Assembly (NCBI GenBank): GCA_020543525.1
Contig: JAHYIO010000001.1
Location: 434,001-498,000 of the forward strand
DNA: 64,000 nt
Origin: Coriolopsis trogii
Taxonomy: Eukaryota; Basidiomycota; Agaricomycetes; Polyporales; Polyporaceae
Direction of reading: 5' to 3'
The translations under genes and the position numbers were made by a program. Shown piece after piece: positions 1 through 13,016 of the stretch. How positions within the stretch are numbered: the stretch's first letter is position 1; each line of letters starts with the position of its first letter. The notes below the pieces were generated by a model. It was not told the origin of the DNA and did not search any database. It saw only the letters and a program-made list of their open reading frames with translations.

Positions 1-1750
1 CGAGGTCTTTTAGTGGAGGTTGGAGAATGCGTCTCGCCTTGGCACGAGCACTATTCGTGAAGCCTGCCTTGCTCCTGCTTGATGAGCCGTCCAACCACAG
101 TGAGTAGACGTACCACAGTACATTCTCATCCGTTGCTAAGCAGTATACAGTCGATCTCAACGCCCTCGCGTGGCTTGAGGACTATCTGCAGACGTGGCCG
201 GGGACGCTACTGGTGGTGTGAGTTGCCTTTGGCCAGTCTCACCGACCTACGGATGCTAATGGCCTCGTTCTCTAGCTCTCACGACCGTGCGTTCTTGTGC
301 GTACCCATCATAACCTTTATCGTCGTGGGTTCTCATGCCAGCCTTGCAGGGACGCGGTGGCGACGGATATCGTACACATGCACTCGGCTCGTCTGGACTA
401 CTACAAGGGGTGAGTCTATATGCTGAGGTCGTGGGCATTCAATATGAACATCTGGTTCTATTAGCAACTTCACGCAATTCTACTCCACCAAATCGGAGCG
501 CGACCGCAACCTGCGCAAGGAGTACGAGACGCAGATGGAGTATCGCAAGCACTTGCAGGCATTCATCGACCGGTGGAGGTACAACGCCAATCGTGCTGCA
601 CAGGCTCAGTCCAAGATCAAGATCCTGGAGAAGGTCTGTATTTTTTGGTCATATATCGAGGCTCGCTCTCATGTATATGCCGATTCAGCTGCCAGAACTC
701 ACTCCTCCAGAAGAGGAAGATACGGAGACGTTCAAGTTCCCAGATGCGGAGAAGATCTCGCCGCCGGTTCTGCAGCTGAACGAGGTTACCTTCGGGTACA
801 CCCCAGACAAGATCCTTCTCAAGGGTATCAACATCGATATTGGACTCGACTCGCGAATCGCCGTTATCGGTCCCAACGGTGCTGGAAAGTCCACTCTGTG
901 AGTCTTTGCCTCTGCATTCCTCTAGCATAGCACTGATGGGACGGCAACTGTGTAGTATCAAGCTCCTGACAGGAGAGCTCAAACCGATGGCTGGACACGT
1001 CAGCCAAAATGGACGTCTCCGGATGTTCGTCCTCTCGTCGAGTTACTCCCTTGTTCCTTATATTCTAACGTCGTACCGCTCAGTGGCTACTTTGCGCAAC
1101 ACCATGTCGACAACCTCATTCCGACAATGTCGCCTGTCCAGTTCCTCGCGTCCAAATTCCCGGGCAAGACGGAGCAGGAGTATCGCCAGCACCTTGGCAA
1201 CTTCCAGATCAGCGGAATGACGGGGTGAGCGACCTTGCCCTCTGTGGTTGGAGATGGCGTATTGACCCTTTGAACGTAGCCTGCAGATGATCGGGACGCT
1301 CTCCGGAGGTCAGAAATCTCGTGTCGCATTCGCTGTGTTGTCGCTGCAGAGACCGCACGTGTTGCTGCTTGATGAACCTACTAACCACTTGGATATGGAG
1401 GTACGCCACGTCGAGGTCGCCCGTGTGCTCTGATGCTGACGAAATCGTAGGGTCTCGATGCGCTGATGACGGCGTTGAGCGCATGGAACGGGGGCGTCAT
1501 CCTCATCTCACACGACGAACGCTTCATAACGTCCGTCGCGAAGGAGGTATGCCAGAGTCCTGCTATCAGCTGTGTGAGTGTCGCTGATGAAGTTGCAGCT
1601 CTGGGTTTGTGCGGATGGCACCGTGACGAAGTTCAAGGGCGATGTGCAGGCATACAAGGTACGGCCTTTTGTCCCTTGCTGCTCATATTTACAAAGAGCT
1701 AACTGGGAGTCTAGAGTCTCATTGTCAGCAATATCAAGGCGAAGCCTTGA
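1..1750 (+). CDS. GCN20: ABC-F ATPase, GCN20/ABCF3 type (3' part, partial)
   Basis: Cytosolic twin-ATPase of the ABC-F family. The yeast homologue works with GCN1 on translating ribosomes to activate the eIF2-alpha kinase GCN2. The window opens inside the first ATPase domain: an ABC signature ([15 protein letters not shown]) and Walker B ([10 protein letters not shown]) lie in bases 8-100. The charged linker ([16 protein letters not shown]) at about 530-640 is typical of GCN20 rather than EF3 or ARB1. The second ATPase domain has Walker [10 protein letters not shown] (about 870-897), signature [10 protein letters not shown] (about 1300-1330) and Walker [12 protein letters not shown] (about 1360-1395). 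At least eight short GT-AG introns break the frame, one directly after the first Walker B. The last exon starts at 1715 and ends SNIKAKP-stop at 1750. The 5' end lies outside the window. Confidence 0.92.
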
Positions 1751-2427
1751 GAGGACTCGATCGCGACGACCATGTATTCCCTTGTATACTATATACTGCG
1801 GTGTACGCAGAGACTATGCCTGTACAATATACCCCGCACGTCTCATCGTCTGCGTTCGATTGTTGTTGTTCATAGCTGACCGAGCTGTGGTAGCGTCTGA
1901 CACGGTGAGCGGCGGCATCTATTGATAGTTCGAGTCATTCAGATCGCTAACTTCTTTCATCAGTCTTCAATTCATATGTGGTCTCCGTGGTCGCAAGTTG
2001 ACATGCCGTTGTCTAAGGATGGTTCAAGCATACGTCCCTGGACGCCTACCACAGCTCAGGCAGAGTGGTTGCCTTGTAAGCGGTCGCGCCACTCATTTTG
2101 GGTGCTGCGTAGAGCAGGGCACGTGACTGTGCCACCCAACAGGCAGCACTCCGCGGCGTCTTCCTTGGTTAAGCATATAAGAGGGTTCATCCCGTCGCCC
2201 ATCATCTCATCTCACCAATCTTTGTTCTCATCCTCCCTCTCCCTTGCAGGATACCTCTCTCGATTCACTGCTACTGTCTTCCGAGCGATACCTTTACTAT
2301 TGGTGTATACCCTCACCGCCACCACGTTAGTCATCATCTTGGCCCACAATCCTGCTCTCTCTCGATCTGCACGATCGAGTGCTGGGCACACATTCCGAAC
2401 AATCCTCTTTGCCAGACACCTACCATC
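1751..2427. other. Intergenic region
   Basis: No coding signal was found between the ABC-F stop and the next gene. A TATA-like stretch (catataag, near 2174) sits about 250 bases before the next ATG, followed by a pyrimidine-rich tract (2205-2250). It could serve as the promoter and 5' leader of the gene starting at 2428. Confidence 0.5.
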
Positions 2428-3084
2428 ATGTCGCCAAGCACGGACGCCACTGGACAAAACAACAATAAGACAAGGTCGCTCCATGACCTAGCATTCGTCG
2501 AGCCAATCGCAAGAAAGATAGCCTCGTTCACGATGTCGCACCCGGAAAATTCGGGCCTAGCATTACTTTCATGTGTCGCTGAACTGGCCCGCACACAGGA
2601 GCCGTCTGATGTGAACCGTCCGGCCCCTGGGACATTCACACCGGGCGCTTCATCCGAATCTTACGAGGGTGATACGGAGGACTTGGAAGTTGAGCCACTG
2701 GAGGAGTGGCCACACTTTGAGGTAGGGTGGCCGCTGTATCGCCTGCGTGTCCGAGCGTTCAAAGCCCTCTTTGTCTACAGACGGGCGAGCGGGTCCTCGT
2801 GCGACTCGGGCCGAATTGTGGAAGCTGGCAATATCTCTGTATCGCTGACCTCAAGGTGTTCTCTCCGCATTATGTACGTGTCTCCGCTATTCTGCCGTGG
2901 AGGTGGTTGCTGAACGGACGGCTCACAGTACGAGAAGGGATGCGCGTACCCGGTACTTATTCAAACACGACCACGCGTCGTGTCATATATCGACTGCAGC
3001 CGTATTGCACGGGTCTGTTCCTGGTGATCGCTCCATTCTTCGCTCCTCTTGACAATAGCGTGCTTTGTACCGACTGGACAATGA
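2428..3084 (+). CDS. Small protein, family member 1 (unknown function)
   Basis: I do not recognise this gene. It is supported by comparison with two other genes in the window (3528-3945 and 21619-22197). Likely exons are 2428-2721, 2781-2873 and 2929 onward. The N-terminal 98 residues are acidic and poorly conserved. Exon 2 encodes TGERVLVRLGPNCGSWQYLC..., matching the (S/T)G(D/E)(K/R)V...W core of the relatives. Exon 3 starts YEKGCAYPVLI, equivalent to the W-x-FPV block. The intron before the core (shared with the copy at 21619-22197) and the intron between the two blocks are at the same protein positions as in the relatives, in phase 0. The 3' end is uncertain: with a possible 46-nt intron at 3013-3058 the stop is at 3084, and unspliced the frame runs to 3260. 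The block may form a small SH3/Tudor-like beta fold, but that is only an inference. Confidence 0.55.
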
Positions 3085-3527
3085 TGTATCCCTATCGCTG
3101 TATGTACTGCAATCCAAGATCGGCCACTTTGACACTAAACTTTACGAGAAAGCGGGGCTTTGAAGGTCTCAGGCATGGCTTTGGCCACAGTGTCTGGCTG
3201 TGCCGACGAACCACTTTCGCTCTTTGCTTGTCCATGGTTGGCGCTGACAAGTGTATCTGACATCGGCTACGCCAAAGCGACATAGGTACTTAAGTTGAGG
3301 TGAGTGTCTGCCACCCGTCCTCTTAAACCGCTACCACACTCTTTCCACACTCGATTTTCTTCCTCTCTTACCCTCCTAAAGGTACGCACTGAGCTCTGAT
3401 TTCAGTGAATAAATCTTGACTGACCGCACGATGTGGACTGGAATCCTCACTTGTTTAGTCACGACGCGAGCCCCGTTTGTGGAGCCTCTAACCACAAACT
3501 TCCACACCAGTCGAAACAACATCAAAT
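3085..3527. other. Intergenic region between tandem small genes
   Basis: No independent gene was seen. The region contains the possible alternative 3' end of the upstream gene and a pyrimidine-rich stretch (3330-3375) that may be the leader of the next gene. Confidence 0.4.
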
Positions 3528-3945
3528 ATGGACTCAGACCAGGAATGGGGTCCCTGCCCGTTTCAAGCAAAGCCCAACGTAACTGACTGGCGCACTCTGG
3601 GGTTCCAGGTGTGTATCGATGTCTCGGACAGTATCATACTCACGCATTGGGGCAAAACTGACCAGAACCTGCAGTCGGGAGACAAGGTACATGTGTGCAT
3701 ACGCAAAGATGGTAGGAAAATCTGGAAGGAGGGCACTGTCGCCGATCTGAACCATATGCGTCCGGTGTCCGTGGTACGTTGATTCGCTGTCGTAGCCATC
3801 CTCTAGTATGTCGCTTTCTCCCTCTAACCGGCATGATGTCTTCTAGGGGAACGGGGAGTGGGCGTTCCCGGTCATCTACTCCGATTGCCCTCTTGCGCTC
3901 GCTCATTTCAACCCGGCGAAGTACGAGATGCACGGCATCCGGTAG
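3528..3945 (+). CDS. Small protein, family member 2 (unknown function)
   Basis: A two-exon gene of about 115 residues: exon 1 is 3528-3773 and exon 2 is 3847-3945, with a 73-nt GT-AG intron in phase 0. Exon 1 ends with the family core (SGDKVHVCIRKDG, then W-K-E-G-T-V-A-D-L). Exon 2 begins GNGEWAFPVIYSDC and continues to an FNP motif before a stop. The copy at 21619-22197 has the same order SGDKV / W / intron / G-x-G-x-W-x-FPV / FNP. No signal peptide or membrane segment is visible. It lies directly downstream of family member 1 on the same strand, so local duplication is likely. Function is unknown. Confidence 0.65.
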
Positions 3946-4161
3946 GATGCATAGACCGCGCGGCGGATCCGCTCTCCTCACGACTCTGCGACGACTGTAA
4001 CCAAGACTGCTCTATCATGATCTGCCACCCAATGTATGTATGCTACATGATGTATTCGCGCTGTATATATACCAAATATCAGATATCTTCTTCTCACTCT
4101 TGTATGAACTGTGGAGACGGGTGTTAGATACTGAGCGACCGGCGGCTGGAAGTCTCAACTG

Positions 4162-7100
4162 TTAACCAACCTGTTGCGCCTTGCTCTCGGGGACGTCGGA
4201 CTTCCCGCCCGCCTTGGAGGCTTCCGAGTCCGAGATGTAGCTGAGCGGTCGGCCGACGCTGCGGACTTTGTCCCAGAACGCTTTGTTGCCTGGCTTCCGC
4301 TCCAGACACGTCTCCTTGAGTTCTTGTACGAACCTACGGTTAGGGGAGATCAGTAAGCGAACGTCAAGGCATGCACTGTAGGTACGCACGTGTTCCAGGC
4401 ATCGATCTCATCCTCCTGCCCGACGAACAGTTAGCGACGAATACGAGACATCACGAGGAGCCCCACCTCTAGTGCAGTCTTCCGCAGCTCGTGCATGCAC
4501 TCGATCATCTCGTCGAAACGCCTCGTAGAGAACGGCTTCGTGACGACTTCCTTGATGACGAACGCAAGATCCTCCACCGCCTTCGAGACGAGATCACCAC
4601 GCGACAGGTTCTTCCTGAAGTCCTCGAGAGGGTACGAGAGACCGACGATCCGCCCAGGCGCCCTCATCCGGTCGATGACCGCGTCGGGCGACACCGAGCG
4701 CGCAGGCGTAGGCAGCGGCGGTGGCACGTCCTTGTTCGTGGGCTTCCGCGCGTCGAGAAGGAGCTCCTCTTCTTCCTCTGGCTCCTCTTCCGTCGCGCTG
4801 CTGTCCGAATCCTCCGCTCGCTTCTTCTGCGTGCGCGCGGGGCTCCGTTGCGTCTGCATCTGCGTCTGCGCGAACGATTGGGTCTGGGTGAGCCGCTGCG
4901 ACTGTGATTGAGACTGGCCCCGGCGGGCGGGCCCTTTCTGGTCGAGAAGGAGCATCTCCTCGTCCTCGTCTTGCGCCCGGACGTGCTCGTCTTTGCGCGC
5001 ACGGACGACCTTCTTCGGGACTGCAGGTTGGACGTGCGGATGAGCGCCCGTCGCGGATTGGGTGGTACGGATGAGGAGGGTTCGCTTACCTTCGCGGACG
5101 TTGAATGTCTTCTTGCATTCTTCGATGGCTTCCCGGGCGCGTTTGAGGACACGCCTTGGGGGCTCGATGTACTTGAGGAGCTCGGGATGTGGGGGAGGTA
5201 GAGGATGCGTGTTGAGGTCGGAGACGATGGCGCTATGGAACTGCGCCTGCTTCGTCCGGTGAATGGCCGGGTTATAGGACAGGCGGGTGTCAAACCAAGG
5301 CTCGCGGTTCCTGCATCAGAAGTAGTGAGGTGATGCGTCCGCGGTGTCATACATGCACTTACCCTTCTTCATCCTTTTCGCCTGCGTCAGAAAGGTCCAT
5401 GGCCTCGACAAACTGCTCCATGGCGTCCATCTGCTCGCTCGTGGGGAGATAGGGGTGTTCTGTCACGACCTCGCCCTTCTTATTGATGAGGGTCTCGAGA
5501 GAGGCAAAGGGAAAGTTGCGGACGTCGTCGGCGAACGGCATCTGCAGCTCGTGTTAGCCTTGCGTAACATCCGCGGAGACATGAGATCTACCTGCACCCA
5601 TAGGAAGCAGTCGACTTCCTCGAACACTGAGGGATACAGGACCCCCATCTTGGGGTCCATATCATCTCTGCTCACCCACCGCGCGATAGCCATGACGCCC
5701 TTCTCATACATAGCCTGCACGATACTTGATACGGCGACTTGCTGCATCGGACTGGAAGGGTCTGCCCATACATAGTACACCTCGCCCATAGCGAGCTCGC
5801 GTCGGAAGTTCTTCTTGGAGAAGAACCCGCAGATGTCCATGCCCTTGCGCGTCTTCAACTTCGGGAATCCTCCCTCGGGCGCAGGAGCGAAGGACGCTCC
5901 GTACTTGTATCCTCGTACGAGGTCTTCTTTCTCCATATGAACATCTTCCTGGTCCTTCGCCTCCTTCTTTGCGGGAGAGCCGTGTTTGGGATCATCGCCG
6001 TCGACATCCATCGCATCTTCGTTCTTAACCTTCTTCTCCTCCTTGTCATGCTCGAGGATGTAGTCGGTACGCATTCGCAACTGCGCGAACGTGACCTTGT
6101 CCCCATCCTCTACCATCTTATACTTGCTGGCTGCGGCATTTTTCGCGGTCTCATCGCGGCGTGCGAAGCGCTTCCACCCCTTTGGTCGCGCCAAAGCCGT
6201 GCACTTGCTCGTCCTGACCATGATCTCGATAGCTTCGTCTTCGCGCGCCTGAGTGTCGCCGAGGCGGAGGACGGTGGGCATCATCGTCGACTTGACTTGA
6301 CGGACGTCAGGTCTTGAGATTTCTTGGATGGCGAAGTCGCAATTCCCGACGACGCCATTGTCGAGTTTGGAAGTTAGAGTATGGTAGAAGGCTTCGTTCT
6401 CTTTCTGAAGGATTCGTGAGTGCAAGAAGTCGAGACTGAAAGTGTCTGGCTACCTTGATGTGACTCTTGTTTTCTTCATGGAATGGTAGCTCGTCGTCAT
6501 CGAAGTCAACACCGCTAGAGAGCTGTGAGCGACTTGACAGCAACGTTTGTGCCGAGTAGCCTTACACGACTGTCAAGCTGATGTTGAGTGCGTTCATCTT
6601 CTTGACTGTAGCCTCCCAGTCCTCAATCTCCATTGGGTTCTCGCCATCAGTGAGGATGACAATCTTGCGCGTCCAGGTCTTCTTGTTTCCGAGGAAGCTG
6701 TCTTGGGTCTCGATAGCCACAATGAGCGCGTCGATGGCTGTGTCCATATGTGAGGCACGCCACGAGAAGAGATGCAATGTGATGCGTACGGTCTCCTGCC
6801 ACAGACGTAGGCTCGAGGGCCTTTAGTTTGGCAAGTGTGTCAGAATTGGGGTGAGCTATGGGAATGTACTCGTTGACGTGTTCGTAACCGCCACTCTGTT
6901 CGTTGATCATGTTGTTGGTTTCTTTGGCGTGTTAGCCTCGTATTCTATGCAAACTTACGCTGTATGATTACCTTCACTCCCAAACACGATCACGCCGCAT
7001 TTGTCAGTTTTGCGCCCATTGAAAATCTGCGAAACATGGTTAATGTCCGTGCTCTGCCAAGATGGGTGTGCACTACGTTGCGGGACCTGGCCTAACCCAC

Positions 7101-7329
7101 CATCTCTTGTATCTTGAGTTGCACATACTGCATTGACCACTCTAGGTTGGTCATCTCGATGACCTCAGACTCGCCGTCCTCGCCTCCAATATTGACCTCA
7201 CGCGTTTTGCCCATGGATTTAGACGTGTCCACGAGGAACATTGTGACTGTGTACTGGGGTTGCAGCACTGTCAGGTAGCGCACTTATCGTTCGAGGACCA
7301 CGACGCACCCCTGCTCGCTCTGCTGGCAT
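4162..7329 (-). CDS. KU80: Ku80 subunit of the Ku DNA end-binding heterodimer
   Basis: With Ku70 it binds double-strand DNA ends in the nucleus, starts non-homologous end joining and helps at telomeres. The start is inferred: ATG at 7327-7329 (MPAERAG), a 55-nt phase-0 intron, then YTVTMFLVDTSKSMG. This gives an N-terminal vWA domain with a DxSxS-like motif. The vWA domain continues with KIVILTDGENP near 6660. The central Ku core (about 5560-6425) carries GWKRFARRDE, an acidic insert rich in D/E/K, and RGYKYGASFAPAP followed by FFSKKNFRRE. After the C-terminal arm (RRVLKRAREAIEECKK) come an S/T/Q-rich linker and a helical C-terminal domain (FWDKVRSVG). The stop is TAA at 4162-4164. The gene is broken by many short introns and is divergent from the SNF2-type gene. 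Confidence 0.93.
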
Positions 7330-7567
7330 TGTTGCGGTAGTGGTGGTCGCGGACTGAGACGTGGTGAGTCGCGCGGAGCCGCCACTCGCGAGTCGCGACG
7401 CGTCTGGGCCACGTGACTGAGAACCGGCAGCGGAGATTGAACGTGCTGAGTCAGCGGATGGCAGTGTTGGGACTCGCAGGAGGACGGAGTGGTTGGCTCA
7501 ACTGCAGTTTACTCACGAGATCTGCGCGTCGCGATACCTCTGTCGCGTCGCCGCCATCGACCCCGGA
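7330..7567. promoter_or_regulatory. Shared divergent promoter region, Ku80 / SNF2-type gene
   Basis: Only 238 bases separate the inferred start codons of two divergent genes, so both must be controlled from here or from within each other. Palindromic GC-rich stretches (gtcgcg, gactcgcg around 7345-7400) and a CACGTG box near 7411-7416 are visible. CACGTG is a typical bHLH-factor site. No TATA box was seen. Confidence 0.5.
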
Positions 7568-10500
7568 ATGGCCGCCCCGAACATCGCCCCCAATCCTCAG
7601 TCCGTCCCCCAGCCTCAGTTTTCCAGCCATCAGCCACACGTCAGCAATGCCAGCGTCGGCGAGCGCATGCAGCAGCTTCTCCAGGTACGTGCATAGAGCA
7701 CAAGTTCTCCCTCATCCGCTCATCACAGCTACCCTTCCGCGCAACGCAGCGCGCCAACTATCTTCGCGCGAATGGCGCCACAACACAAAACAACGAAGAG
7801 CTCGCGAAAATCGTAAGGGTCATCCAGGAGTTCCAGCGGCGACAAAGTGAGTCTCCCTCCTTCTGTCTTCCGGCATTTCTCTCGACATCCCCTCTCGACA
7901 TTTTCAACGTGCGAGTTGCACTCCCATTCGCTCTTTGTTCCATCCGTTGCGTAGAGTTGTGCGCATACGTGACAGACACGTCCTGCCATGTCCCGCCGGG
8001 ATAACACCGCCGATGGCCGTAATATCCATGGCTGCCAACCGAATTATCATCGTCCATCCATGAGACTCCATTTCCGGGATGAAGCTATAAGTAGCGAGTC
8101 GGCGGGCGGTGCCGCCAGCGAGTGGAATGGGATGCGCAGTGGAAGTGGGAGTTATCGGGTCGAATTCTAGTCCGCATCCCCAGTTCCACTTTGACTATCC
8201 TGGTCAGAACCTGTTTCTGAAATGACTGCTACTTTCCGGGTCCCACTTCCACTACTATCGTATATGCTCACATGAATCGTGCCTCCCATGATATACCATA
8301 TGCTTGGCCACGTTGCTGACAGAACCTCTCGTAAATTGTAGGGGCGGAACAGGTAGATCACACACACCAAGGTGTGAACGGGCAGGCACCCATAGCCAAC
8401 GGCGTTCCCGCCTCCAACGGCACCTCTCTGACTTCAGGGCCTGTTCCGAACCAGCCATACCCCACCGCGCCGACCACCCCAGTGTCGTTCACCGGCGACC
8501 AGATCAACGCTCTCCGTGCTCAAATTCACGCCTTCAAACTCATCTCCCGTGGCCTACCCGTACCAGAACCTCTACAGCAAGCGATCCGCGTCCCGAATCA
8601 AGCCGTACCCGACCTCCAGACACTGCTTCACGGTTCCGACCTCAACGCGCGAATTGTCGACAGCGCTGTGAAGATCCACAAGAGCGCGAATGGGACCCCC
8701 GTCAATGGGGCTGAGCACCCAGCTCCCGAGGTGGTGGCGCCACCAGAAGTAGTGAAGGAGGAAGAGGTGGTAGACATGACCATCGATGCGGACAAGATGC
8801 CCAAGGGCCCCTTCCTCGAGGACAACGTCGACTCGGGCATCTACCCGTACAACGCGTATCTCCACCCCTTCTCCCACCTCAAGCGGGACCCGAAGGTCAG
8901 CCCGGCAATGTGGGCGACACGAATGCAGCGCCTCGTCATTCCATCCATCATGCCCGCGGGACTCGACCCTCATCAAGTCTTGGAAGAGCGCAACGCATAC
9001 ATCGACGCCCGGATCGAGCAGCGGATGCGCGAGCTCGAGTCGATGCCTGCGATGATGGGTGACGGCGGACTGGAGAACCCTCTGGACGAGCCGGGGAAGG
9101 ACAAGGAGAACGCTGATGAGCCACAGTCTCTCGAGCAGCTCGTCCTGCCTCCCGCGAACACGCACGGAAAGCTCCGGGCTCTCATCGAACTTAAGGCGCT
9201 GCGCGTGATTGACAAGCAGCGGGCACTTCGTGCGTCGGTCGCAGAGCGGTTGATGCACGGTTCGCTGCTGCCCCTCAACCGGACAGACTTCCGGAGAACA
9301 CGGAAGGTTCAGCTCAGGGATATTCGCGCCACCGAGGCCGCGGAGCGGAAACAGCGGGCAGACCGCGAGCGACGAGCAAAACAGAAGCACATCGAGCAGC
9401 TCGGCATCATCTGTGCGCATGGTCGGGAGGTCATCGCTGTCGGCCGTACCGCGCAGGAACGGATCACACGCCTGGGTAAAGCCGTCCTTTCCTTCCACGC
9501 GCATACGGAGAAGGAGGAGCAGAAGCGCATCGAACGTCTCGCGAAGGAGCGTCTCAAGGCGCTGAAGAACGACGACGAAGAGGCGTATATGCGCCTCATC
9601 GACACTGCGAAGGATACGCGTATCACGCACCTCCTCAAGCAAACGGATGCGTACCTGGACTCGCTCGCCCAGGCTGTCGTCGAGCAGCAGCGGTCGGAGG
9701 GCCACGACCTTTCGATCACGTTCGAGAGTGAGGAGGGACCTGTCAGTGAGGCGACGTTTGGTGCGAAGTCGTTTGGCGTGGAGGAAGAGAAGGGCAAGCT
9801 TGACTACTATGCCGTCGCGCATCGCATCAAGGAGAAGATCACAGCGCAACCGAGCATCCTCGTCGGTGGTACGCTCAAGGACTACCAGATTAAGGGTCTC
9901 CAGTGGATGGTCAGCTTGTACAACAACAAGCTGAACGGTATCCTTGCAGATGAGATGGTAATGTATCAAGGCTCTCGATATGCGGGTATGGCTCTTGACG
10001 ACGCTTTCTTGACAGGGTCTCGGGAAGACCATCCAGACGATCTCGCTGATTACGTTCCTCATCGAGTCGAAGAAGCAACGTGGACCGTATCTCGTCATCG
10101 TGCCGCTGTCGACGATGACGAACTGGTCCGGTGAGTTCGCAAAGTGGGCCCCGAGCGTGAAGACGATTGCGTACAAGGGCAACCCGACGCAGCGTAAAGT
10201 GCTGCAGACGGACCTACGGACGGGCAACTTCCAGGTGGTGCTGACGACGTACGAGTACATCATCAAGGACCGGAACCACCTGAGCAGGGTCAAGTGGATC
10301 TACATGATCATAGGTGCGTTCCCTCCCGAGGCACACTATCGAAGCGATGTTCACGCCTCGTCTGCAGATGAGGGCCATCGCATGAAGAACACGCAGAGCA
10401 AACTGGCGCAGACGCTCACGCAGTACTACCACTCCCGCTACCGGCTCATCCTGACGGGAACGCCGCTGCAGAACAACCTGCCGGAGCTCTGGGCGCTGCT

Positions 10501-13016
10501 CAACTTTGCGCTCCCGAAGGTGTTCAACTCGGTGAAGTCGTTCGACGAGTGGTTCAACACGCCGTTCGCGAACTCGGGCACGGGCGACAAGATCGAGCTG
10601 AATGAAGAAGAGGCGCTGCTCATTATTCGTCGGCTGCACAAGGTGCTCCGGCCGTTCTTGCTGAGGCGTCTGAAGAAGGACGTCGAGTCGGAGCTGCCGG
10701 ACAAGGTGGAGAAGGTGATCAAGATCAGGATGAGCGCGCTCCAGTCGCAGCTTTACAAGCAGATGAAGAAGTACAAGATGATCGCAGATGGGAAGGATTC
10801 GAAGGGGTACGACCTGACGCGTTCATTTGGTGTTGCGTATGGAGATCGTGTGCTGACGAGCATTTAGGAAATCTGGAGGTGTCAAAGGTCTGAGCAACGA
10901 GCTCATGCAGCTCCGTAAGATCTGCCAGCACCCCTTCTTGTTCGAGAGCGTCGAGGACAAGATCAACCCGGGCTCGATGATCGACGACAAGCTCATCCGT
11001 AGCTCGGGCAAGATCGAGTTGCTTCACAGAATCTTACCAAAGTTCTTCGCTACCGGGCACAGAGTAACTGCGTTCCGCGTACTGGTCCTGGATTGAATGC
11101 TGACTATCTCCCGAATGTAATAGGTTCTCATCTTCTTCCAGATGACGAAGGTCATGGATATCATGGAGGACTTCTTGAAGATGATGGGCTGGAAGTACTT
11201 ACGTCTCGATGGTGGTACGAAGACCGAGGACCGTGCAGGTCATGTCGCGCTTTTCAACGCGCCCAACTCGGAGTACAAGGTCTTCATCCTCTCCACCCGC
11301 GCTGGTGGTCTCGGTCTCAATTTGCAGACTGCCGACACAGTCATCATGTGAGTCATGTAATTGATGTGTCAATGTGTGATTGCTGACATCAAACTCCTCG
11401 TTACCAGCTTCGACAGTGACTGGAATCCTCACGCTGACTTGCAGGCGCAGGATCGTGCTCACCGTATCGGTCAGACGAAGGTCGTCCGTATCTTGCGGTT
11501 CATCACGGAGAAGAGTGTTGAGGAGGCGATGTTCGCTCGTGCACGGTACAAGCTCGACATCGATGACAAGGTCATCCAGGCTGGTCGTTTCGACAACAAG
11601 TCTACTCAGGAAGAGCAAGAAGAGTTCCTGGTACGTCTTCTGTTGTCAATTATGCATTTTAGTTGCTGACAAGTCCGCGCTACAGCGTTCTATCCTCGAA
11701 GCCGACCAAGAAGAGGAGAACGAGGAGGCGGGTGATATGAATGACGACGAGATCAACGAGATCATCGCACGTTCGGACGAGGAGCAGGTCATTTTCCACG
11801 AGATCGACGTGCAGCGGGAGCGGGAGGCGCTCGAGAACTGGCGGCGCGCTGGAAACCGGGGCAAGCCTCCTCCGCCGCTCATGCAACTCGAGGAACTCCC
11901 AGACTGCTACCGGCATGACGAGCCTTTCGCAGAGCCGGTCGACCTTGACGAGTTGGAAGGTCGTGGTCACCGTCGCCGTACCGTTGTGAACTACAACGAC
12001 GGTCTCAGTGATGACCAGTGGGCAATGGTGGGTTTCCTGACAGCTTGCTCGGGACACATGCTCACGTACACCGTATAGGCTTTAGAGGAGGGTGAAGACA
12101 TTCACGAGCTCTCGGCACGGGCTTTGGAGAAGAAAGAGCGGAGGGCACAGAACAAGCTCATCAGGGATGCTGATTCAGTCGGCTCTCCTGCCCCTGACTT
12201 TGAAACCCCTCGTGGTCGCAAGAACAAGAAGGGCAAGTCCAAGATGCCCGACTTCGATGCCACACCTTCGAACGGCAAGCGTAAACGCGCGGGAGGTGGA
12301 AAGTCGACTTCTATGACGCCGTCAATTATTGACGACGACGATGATGACCGTGATAGCGTGAGTCTTACTTTGTTCAACGGATACTCGCACGTTTCACTGA
12401 TGTCTTTCCAGAAACGTCGTAAGACAAAGCAGGAGCTACCGCCGCCGCTGAAGGAGAAGATGAAGAAAGCGCTGAATGAAGTCCACAAAGCCGTGCTTAA
12501 TCTCGAAGACGAGACTGGCCGGAAGCGCAGTGATCTCTTCCGCGAACTCCCTGACCGCCGGGTACGTACTATACATGTTTCTTCAAATGATTAAAGCGCT
12601 GACTGCTTCTGCAGGAGTACCCCGATTACTACCAGCTCATCCAGCACCCGATCGCGCTCTCAACGATCCGCAAACGCATCAGCTCTCACTACTACAAGAG
12701 CGTGCTCGACTTCCGGGAGGACATGCGACTCATGTTCAACAACGCACGTACTTACAACCAGGAGGGCTCGTGGGTGTACGTCGATGCCGAGGAGATGGAG
12801 AAGGTGTTCGACGCGACGTTCGCGAGAGTCATCGCTGGTAGTGGTCTGCCCGGCGCTCCCTCTACTTCTGGCGGAGCAGGCTCTTCGGGCGGTTATGACT
12901 CGGCGCTGACCCCGATGGACGAGGACGAGCGCCCGGCGCCGCCGTCGAGGAGCAGGAGCACTCGGAAGATGGTCGTGAGCGACGACGAGTATATGACGCA
13001 GAGCGACGAGGACTGA
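7568..13016 (+). CDS. STH1: SNF2-family ATPase of SWI/SNF or RSC (STH1/SNF2 type)
   Basis: Catalytic motor of a nuclear chromatin-remodeling complex; it slides or ejects nucleosomes using ATP. The order is a short N-terminal exon (MAAPNIAPN, 7568), a QLQ-like region ([20 protein letters not shown], about 8502), and an HSA-like basic helix (9200-9420). The ATPase motor starts at [12 protein letters not shown] (about 9875). It includes DEMGLGKT split by an intron (about 9950-10030), DEGH split by an intron (about 10310-10380), LTGTPLQNN and the helicase-C motor ([13 protein letters not shown], about 11290; [11 protein letters not shown], about 11450). After an acidic segment comes a C-terminal bromodomain (about 12440-12840, with EYPDYY and MFNNARTYN). 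The stop is at 13016. The protein exceeds 1,400 residues. SNF2 and STH1 cannot be separated by eye. An unusually long intron (7847-8341) follows exon 2. Confidence 0.93.
8121..8253. repeat. Two interleaved inverted repeats inside an SNF2-gene intron
   Basis: Inside the 495-nt intron, AGTGGAATGGGATGCG (8121-8136) is nearly complementary to 8173-8190. AGTGGAAGTGGGA (8138-8150) is exactly complementary to 8241-8253. The left arms are adjacent. The arms could form competing hairpins in the pre-mRNA or be the remains of a small repeat element. Confidence 0.6.
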
